A stretch of DNA of 64,000 nt from contig CAWBUD010000002.1 of assembly GCA_963791945.1 (NCBI GenBank), positions 310,001 through 374,000 on the forward strand. Reading direction: 5' to 3'. Below are positions 58,922 to 64,000 of this stretch, one piece after another; the first letter of the stretch is position 1; each line of letters opens with the position of its first letter. The notes under the pieces are model-generated. The model was given only the letters and a program-made list of their open reading frames with translations, was not told the origin of the DNA and ran no database searches. The DNA comes from PALSA-1003 sp963791945 (lineage in GTDB: Bacteria; Pseudomonadota; Gammaproteobacteria; Burkholderiales; Casimicrobiaceae). Both the position numbers and the translations under genes were made by a program.

Positions 58922-61900
58922 ATGTCGAGCGACGTCTGGCTCTCCCCCGGGACAATCACCACCTGGTCGCGTCCGCGTCTGCGCCGAAGCCTCATCTGGT
59001 TCACCGGCGTTCTCGTCGCCTTTGCCGTACTCGGCTTCTTCGTTCTCCCCGTTCTCGTAAGGCCCGCGCTCGAGCGCAACCTGTCCGCGGCGCTCGATCG
59101 CAAGGTGAGCATCGCGAGGCTCCAGATCAACCCGTTCGCGGTTTCCGCGACGCTCTCCGACGTCTCCGTGAGCGATCGCGGCGAGGGGCCGCCGATGCTC
59201 ACGGTCGCGGAGGTCTATCTCAACGGCGAGATCGCGTCGCTCTTCCGCTGGGCCCCCGTCGTCAGCGCGCTCAAGATAACGCAGCCTGCACTGCATCTCG
59301 TACGTAACGCCGACAAGACCTACAACTTCTCCGATCTGCTGGATCGGGCACTGACCGGACCCACGGGTCCGCCGCCGCGCTTCTCGGTGAGCAACATCGA
59401 GCTCGTCGACGGTCAGATCGATTTCGACGACCGTCCGGAGCACGCGCAGCACAGGATCACGCAGATCAAGCTCGGCATCCCGTTTCTTTCGAGCCTGCCG
59501 AGCCAGACCGAAACAACCGTCGCGCCTGCGTTTGCCGCGCAGGTGAATGGACGGCCCGTCGCCATCGTCGGGGAGACGAGGCCATTCAAGGACACCCACG
59601 AGACAGTGCTGCATTTCGATCTGGGCGATCTGCCGCTTCCGGCCTACATGGAATACGTTCCGGTGCCCCTGCCCATCAAGGTGGAATCGGGCGTGATCGG
59701 CGGCAAGGCCAACATGAGCTTCATCGGCCGCGGCAAGGACCCGCCGCAACTGACCTTCGACGGGACGTTCAAGCTTGCGGATTTCGCCGTGAACGAGCGC
59801 TCGGGTGCCAAGCTGCTGAAGATTCCGTCGCTCGATGTCGCAGTCGATCGATTCGACGTCTTCGGGAACAGCGCGGAGCTCCGATCGATCGCCGCGGACG
59901 GAGTCGAGCTCGAGCTTCGACGCGATGCTCGCGGCGAGCTCAATCTCGCGCCGCTGTTTACCGCGAATTCGCCGGCGAAGAAGGGCGAGGCGCCGTTCAG
60001 CTTCCACGCAGGCAGCATAAAGCTCGAGCACGGCACGATGCACGTCGCCGACGCGAGTGTCGCGCCGGCGTTCGCCTCGACCCTGAGCGACGTGTCGGTC
60101 GCGATCACGAATCTCGCCTCGACCGGCGACAAGCAAGCCGACGTCGCGTTCTCGTTCGCGAGCGACACCGGAGCACGAGTATCCGAACGCGGGACACTCG
60201 CGCTCACGCCCGTTCGCGCGAACGGCCGGCTGGAGATGAGCGGCCTGCACCTCGCCAAGCTCTTCCCTTACTACGCGAGCGCACTCAACCTCGCGGTGGA
60301 CGACGGTACGCTCGACGGATCGACCGAGCTGCGCTACGACGGCGCCTCCGGAGCGCTGACCTTGAGCGCGCTGGACGCCACCGCCAAGGATCTGAAGATG
60401 CGCCTGCCGGACGAGAAGGAGCCGCTCTGGCGCGTGCCGATGCTCGCCGTCCATGGCGGCTCGGTCGACGTCGCCAAGCATGCGATCGTCTTCGAATCCG
60501 TGGAAGGACGCGGAGCCACGGCGACGATCCGTCGCGACGCCAAGGGCGCGTTCAACTTCGAGCGGCTTGTTCGCACTCCGGCAGTCGGCACGACTCAGAC
60601 GCCGGCCGGCGCGGCTCAGACACCCAGCGGCTCGGGCTGGCAGGTCGAAGCGCGCAAGGCGACGCTGGACGATTTCGCAGCGACCTATAACGACGAGACC
60701 GTGTCGCCGCCGGCGAAGATCGTACTCACCAAGGTCTCCGGCAGCGGCGAGAATCTCTCAAACATTCCGAAGGCGAAGGGCAAGGCGACGCTGCAGGCGA
60801 CGGTCAACAGGCGCGGGACCCTCTCGTTGTCGGGGCCGATAGCTACCGCGCCGTTCGCCTCGACGCTCAACGTCGCCGCCAAGAACATCGATCTCGTCCC
60901 GTTCCAGCCGTATATCTCCCAGTCCGCCCGCGTCGTCCTTACCGGGGGCAGCGCGTCCTTCAAGGGTGCGCTGGACGTGGCCACCGGCGCCCCGACACGC
61001 GGCGGCTTCAGGGGCGAAGTCGTGATCGCGGACCTCGTGGCGCTGGACGAAGCGAACGAATCGGATCTCCTCAAGTGGAAGACGCTCGCGCTCACGAACG
61101 TGGACGCGCAGATCGAACCGCTTGCGGTCAAGGTCGGCGAGATCGCGCTCGACAGCCTCTTCGCCCGCCTGCTCCTCAACGAGAACGGCGAGTTCAATCT
61201 GCAGCAGCTCGGACGCGATCGACCGCCTGCGGCCGAGCCGCCGAAGCCGACGGCCGAGGCGAAGACGGTCGAAGTGCAGGCACCGCCCACCACCGCGACG
61301 ACCTGGCTCAAGCTCGGCAAGACCACGCTCACCAACGGAGACATCGACTTCACCGATCACTTCATCCGGCCGAACTATTCCGCCAACCTGACCGGTCTCA
61401 CCGGAAGCCTTTCGACGCTCGCCTTCGATCAGCCGGCCGAGATCGAGCTGCGCGGCAACGTGCAGGGCAGCGCGCAGGTGGAGATTACCGGCCGCATCAA
61501 TCCCCTGGGCGAGAACCTGTTTCTCGACGTGAAGGCCAGCGCCACCGACATCGAGCTGCCTCCGCTGTCGCCGTATTCCGGAAAGTACGTCGGCTACGGG
61601 ATCGAAAAGGGCAAGCTCTCGATGAAGGTCGCCTACTTCGTCGAGGACCGCAGGCTCAAGGCCGAGAACAGCATCATCCTCGATCAGCTCACCTTCGGAC
61701 AGAAGATCGAGAGTCCGGACGCGATCAAGGCACCGGTGCTGCTCGCGGTGTCGCTGCTCAAGGACCGCAACGGCGTCATCCGCTTCGACCTTCCGATCGG
61801 CGGATCGCTGGACGATCCCAAGTTCTCGGTGGCGGGATTGGTGTTCCGCGCCATCGTGAACCTGATCGTCAAGATCGTCACTGCGCCTTTCGCCGTGCTG

Positions 61901-62488
61901 GGCTCGCTTGCGGGCCACGGCGAGTCACTGGCATACATCGAGTTCCCGGCGGGCTCCGCTGCGCTCGACAAGGCCAGCGACGAGAAGATCAAGGCATTGG
62001 CGAAGGCCATGGTCGACCGCCCGGCCGTGAAGCTCGACGTGGCGGGGCGCGTCGATCCGGAGCAGGACCGCGAAGCGCTGAGACGCGCCGCTGTCGAGCG
62101 CCAGATCAAGGCGCAGAAGTTCAACGACCTCGTGAAGAGCGGCGAGCCGCCGGCATCGGTGGACGCCGTCGAAGTATCCGCCGCCGAATACGAACCGCTG
62201 CTGAAGCGTGCCTACAGGGCGGCGGATTTCGCCAAGCCGAAGAACGCCATCGGCTTTCCGAAGGACCTGCCGCGTGACGAGATGGAAGCGCTCCTCCTCG
62301 CCAACGCCAAGGTGACCGACGACGACCTTCGATCGCTCGCGGATCGACGGGCGCAAGTCGTTCGCGCGAATCTGACCGACAGCGAGCACGTTCCCGGAGA
62401 GCGGGTGTTTGTGGTTGCGCCGCATCTGGATGCACAGGGATTGAAGGACGAAGGCAAGCCCACGCGCGTGGACTTCGCCTTGCACTGA
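58922..62488 (+). CDS. DUF748 (AsmA-like) envelope protein with C-terminal OmpA-like region
   Basis: 1188 residues; GGAG lies about eight bases before the ATG 58922. One membrane anchor near the N-terminus (LIWFTGVLVAFAVLGFFVLP) precedes a long periplasmic part with DUF748/AsmA patterns (LERNLSAALDRKVSIARLQI, YNFSDLLDRAL, FDDRPEHAQHRITQIKLGI, DITDHFIRPNYSANLTGL-like segments). Near residue 1000 comes AYIEFPAGSAALDKASDEKI, OmpA-like, and further DREALRRAAVERQIK and a charged tail. Such proteins may belong to lipid-transfer bridges between membranes. The next gene starts 17 bp downstream. Confidence 0.85.
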   Translation: MSSDVWLSPGTITTWSRPRLRRSLIWFTGVLVAFAVLGFFVLPVLVRPALERNLSAALDRKVSIARLQINPFAVSATLSDVSVSDRGEGPPMLTVAEVYLNGEIASLFRWAPVVSALKITQPALHLVRNADKTYNFSDLLDRALTGPTGPPPRFSVSNIELVDGQIDFDDRPEHAQHRITQIKLGIPFLSSLPSQTETTVAPAFAAQVNGRPVAIVGETRPFKDTHETVLHFDLGDLPLPAYMEYVPVPLPIKVESGVIGGKANMSFIGRGKDPPQLTFDGTFKLADFAVNERSGAKLLKIPSLDVAVDRFDVFGNSAELRSIAADGVELELRRDARGELNLAPLFTANSPAKKGEAPFSFHAGSIKLEHGTMHVADASVAPAFASTLSDVSVAITNLASTGDKQADVAFSFASDTGARVSERGTLALTPVRANGRLEMSGLHLAKLFPYYASALNLAVDDGTLDGSTELRYDGASGALTLSALDATAKDLKMRLPDEKEPLWRVPMLAVHGGSVDVAKHAIVFESVEGRGATATIRRDAKGAFNFERLVRTPAVGTTQTPAGAAQTPSGSGWQVEARKATLDDFAATYNDETVSPPAKIVLTKVSGSGENLSNIPKAKGKATLQATVNRRGTLSLSGPIATAPFASTLNVAAKNIDLVPFQPYISQSARVVLTGGSASFKGALDVATGAPTRGGFRGEVVIADLVALDEANESDLLKWKTLALTNVDAQIEPLAVKVGEIALDSLFARLLLNENGEFNLQQLGRDRPPAAEPPKPTAEAKTVEVQAPPTTATTWLKLGKTTLTNGDIDFTDHFIRPNYSANLTGLTGSLSTLAFDQPAEIELRGNVQGSAQVEITGRINPLGENLFLDVKASATDIELPPLSPYSGKYVGYGIEKGKLSMKVAYFVEDRRLKAENSIILDQLTFGQKIESPDAIKAPVLLAVSLLKDRNGVIRFDLPIGGSLDDPKFSVAGLVFRAIVNLIVKIVTAPFAVLGSLAGHGESLAYIEFPAGSAALDKASDEKIKALAKAMVDRPAVKLDVAGRVDPEQDREALRRAAVERQIKAQKFNDLVKSGEPPASVDAVEVSAAEYEPLLKRAYRAADFAKPKNAIGFPKDLPRDEMEALLLANAKVTDDDLRSLADRRAQVVRANLTDSEHVPGERVFVVAPHLDAQGLKDEGKPTRVDFALH

Positions 62489-62504
62489 CCAAGCGGAGAC
62501 AGCC

Positions 62505-62759
62505 ATGATGCACTGGATCTGGACCATCCTTATCGGGTTCGTGGCAGGTCTCATCGCGAAAGCAATAACGCCGGGCGCGGGGCCGTCGGGGTTCTGGCTC
62601 ACCGCGATCCTGGGCATCGCCGGCGCGATCGCGGCCACGTTCATCGGCCAGCTTGTCGGTCTATACCCGGAAGGTCATCCTGCAGGATTCATCGCGTCGG
62701 TCCTCGGCGCGGTCGTGCTGCTGGTGATCTACCACCTGATTGCCAGGAACAAACAGTAG
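62505..62759 (+). CDS. GlsB/YeaQ/YmgE-family small membrane protein
   Basis: 84 residues, three membrane segments with the family pattern IWTILIGFVAGLIAKAITPG, FWLTAILGIAGAIAATFIGQ and HPAGFIASVLGAVVLLVIYH. These glycine-rich proteins are often general stress-induced; the function is unknown. GGAG lies seven bases before the ATG. It lies between DUF748 and the hypothetical protein at 62781 on one probable transcript. Confidence 0.88.
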   Translation: MMHWIWTILIGFVAGLIAKAITPGAGPSGFWLTAILGIAGAIAATFIGQLVGLYPEGHPAGFIASVLGAVVLLVIYHLIARNKQ

Positions 62760-62780
62760 CGTTACGACAAGGAGACAGTC

Positions 62781-63272
62781 ATGGGACTCTTGGATACTTT
62801 GACGCAAGCCCTCGGCAACAAGGATGGCGGCCTGCAGTTCAACGACATCGCGCAGAGCGCGCCCGGCGATGCGCTGGCGAAGGGCCTTTCGGCGGCCTTC
62901 GCGTCCGACCGGACGCCGGCCATCGGCAACATGGTGTCGCAGCTCTTCGGGCAGTCGAGCGGCGAGCAGCAGGCAGGCATGCTCAATCAGCTCATCGGCA
63001 CGCTCGGGCCGGGCGTGATGGCAGGGCTCGCAGGCGGGGTCCTTGGAAACGTCATGAGGCCGGGGCAGACGCAGATCACGCCCGATCAGGCCGCTCAGCT
63101 GAGCCCGCAGCAGGTGCAGGATGTCGTCAACCACGCGAGCGAAGTGCATCCCGGCGTCGCCGATCAGCTCGGCCAGTTCTACGCGCAGCATCGGGGTCTG
63201 ATCAACACGCTTGGCGGGATCGCGGCAACCGTGGCGATGATGAAGATGAAGGATCATCTGTCCGGACGGTGA
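62781..63272 (+). CDS. Hypothetical protein, YidB/DUF937-like in style
   Basis: 163 residues; AAGGAG lies eight bases before the ATG. It begins MGLLDTLTQALGNKDGGLQF, followed by an Ala/Gly/Gln-rich helical sequence (GEQQAGMLNQLIGTLGPGVM, PDQAAQLSPQQVQDVVNHAS). No signal peptide or motif that gives a function. The general look is like the short YidB/DUF937 proteins, but I do not assign it. The gene spacing suggests co-expression with the GlsB-like protein. Confidence 0.7.
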   Translation: MGLLDTLTQALGNKDGGLQFNDIAQSAPGDALAKGLSAAFASDRTPAIGNMVSQLFGQSSGEQQAGMLNQLIGTLGPGVMAGLAGGVLGNVMRPGQTQITPDQAAQLSPQQVQDVVNHASEVHPGVADQLGQFYAQHRGLINTLGGIAATVAMMKMKDHLSGR

Positions 63273-63341
63273 TTCGGAGCGGCGACAGCCGAGGATGCGA
63301 GGACCGCGATCGAGAGGGAGAAACCTGAAGGAGGGTTGCGT

Positions 63342-64000
63342 ATGGCTCCGAAGCTACTGAGTGAATTTCTCGGAACGTTCTGGCTGGTATTGGGCGGGTG
63401 CGGCAGCGCCGTGTTGGCGGCTGGTTTTCCCAATCTTGGGATCGGCTTCACGGGCGTGGCGCTGGCATTCGGTCTGACCGTTCTTACGGGGGCGTATGCC
63501 TTCGGGCCGATCTCGGGCGGTCACTTCAATCCCGCGGTCACGTTCGGATTGTGGGCGGGAGGACGCTTCCCCAGTCGGGACATTCCGGGCTACGTCATCG
63601 CTCAGGTCGTGGGCGCCATTGCCGGGGCCGGCGTGCTGTATCTGATCGCGAGCGGCGAGCCCGGGTTCGAAATCTCCGCCGGCTTTGCGTCGAACGGATA
63701 CGCCCGGCATTCTCCAGGCGGCTATTCTTTGACCGCCGCACTGGTCACCGAAATCGTCATGACCTTCATGTTCCTGATCGTGATTCTCGGTACGACGCAT
63801 CGGCGTGCGCCCGTCGGGTTCGCAGGAATCGCGATCGGCCTGGCGCTGACGCTCATCCACCTCATCAGCATTCCGGTGACCAACACGTCGGTGAATCCCG
63901 CCCGCAGCACCGGCCCTGCGATCTTCGTGGGCGGCTGGGCGCTGGCGCAGCTGTGGGTTTTCTGGCTGGCGCCGATCTTGGGTGCGGTCGCGGCCGGCTG
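63342..64000 (+). CDS. aqpZ: Aquaporin Z (3' end cut by window)
   Basis: About 219 residues are visible before the window ends; only the last dozen or so residues should be missing. GAAGGAGG precedes the ATG 63342. Both aquaporin boxes are present: GGHFNPAVTFGLW and TNTSVNPARSTGPAI. MAPKLLSEFLGTFWLVLGGC is the AqpZ opening. Arg in the second NPAR and His near VTEIVM-x...THLISIPV give a water-type selectivity filter. Inner-membrane water channel. Confidence 0.94.
   Translation, partial: MAPKLLSEFLGTFWLVLGGCGSAVLAAGFPNLGIGFTGVALAFGLTVLTGAYAFGPISGGHFNPAVTFGLWAGGRFPSRDIPGYVIAQVVGAIAGAGVLYLIASGEPGFEISAGFASNGYARHSPGGYSLTAALVTEIVMTFMFLIVILGTTHRRAPVGFAGIAIGLALTLIHLISIPVTNTSVNPARSTGPAIFVGGWALAQLWVFWLAPILGAVAAG

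Noticed and set aside
1..64000. CRISPR array, tRNA or rRNA gene, insertion sequence or integrase
   Set aside because: No regular direct repeats with spacers, no cloverleaf-like or rRNA sequence and no transposase or integrase family was recognised; the repeats found are short palindromic extragenic elements.

Overview
This is a gene-dense, high-GC chromosomal segment whose gene content looks like a free-living betaproteobacterium (Burkholderiales-like). The signs are a PutA proline catabolic enzyme, a LivGFKHM importer, ETF plus ETF-QO, a TAXI-type TRAP transporter with DUF1850, a PsiF pair, ribosomal protein THX and an AlgC-type phosphomutase. The placement is inferred from gene families only. 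I saw no rRNA, tRNA, CRISPR array, insertion sequence, integrase or phage gene, so this reads as core chromosome rather than a mobile island. Both ends cut through genes: putA on the left (missing its C-terminal end) and aqpZ on the right (missing its last residues).

Layout. 1-3388: putA (minus). 3595-10588: a lone enoyl-CoA hydratase/isomerase-family gene, then livG-livF-livK-livH-livM with a YwqK-like exported protein and a lipoprotein behind it. 10761-14272: etfB-etfA-acyl-CoA dehydrogenase. 14372-17862: a secreted hydrolase with a C-terminal DUF5648-like module, a ferritin-like diiron protein and an inositol-phosphatase family gene. 18055-20896: a tight thioredoxin/TlpA - DUF4266 - DUF3570 - ApbE cluster, followed by hemN behind an FNR-like box and a ROK sugar kinase. 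23391-27540: ETF-quinone oxidoreductase (reading frame broken twice), a thioesterase and acetoacetyl-CoA synthetase. 27554-31337: CbiB-like protein, pterin dehydratase, Ste24-like M48 protease, oligoribonuclease and a NUDIX hydrolase. 31334-34906: DUF1850 - fused TRAP permease - TAXI receptor. 35086-36279: Mpo1-like protein and a sulfotransferase. 36370-42902 (minus): a probable operon aroG - CYTH/CHAD - PPK2 - yheT - algC. 43167-45687: two PsiF-family proteins flanking a glycosyltransferase-like protein and a second sulfotransferase. 45789-49011 (minus): aldo/keto reductase - VIT1-family protein - rlmI. 49251-52107: S9 peptidase, DksA-like protein, KTSC protein and ribosomal protein THX. 52198-58698: an orphan family-5 solute-binding protein, MliC-like lipoprotein, lipocalin, L-serine dehydratase, Sel1 protein and an orphan TAXI receptor. 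58922-64000: a large DUF748/OmpA-like envelope protein, a GlsB/YeaQ-type membrane protein, a hypothetical protein and aqpZ.

How the parts fit. Much of the window serves acyl-CoA and amino-acid oxidation. PutA, the acyl-CoA dehydrogenase, ETF and ETF-QO pass electrons to quinone; the Liv, TRAP and family-5 receptors bring substrates in; acetoacetyl-CoA synthetase, the thioesterase and the hydratase handle acyl-CoAs. A second theme is phosphate and polyphosphate (PPK2, CYTH/CHAD, two PsiF proteins).

The most interesting candidate system is the TlpA-DUF4266-DUF3570-ApbE cluster. The predicted outer-membrane DUF3570 protein carries a D-x-x-S-G-A-S motif resembling the site at which ApbE attaches FMN, next to a small lipoprotein ending in a Gly/Cys tail. 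A second theme worth attention is a family of inverted repeats (TAGCCCGGG...CCCGGG) placed at gene 3' ends, which supplies the stop codon of at least five genes.
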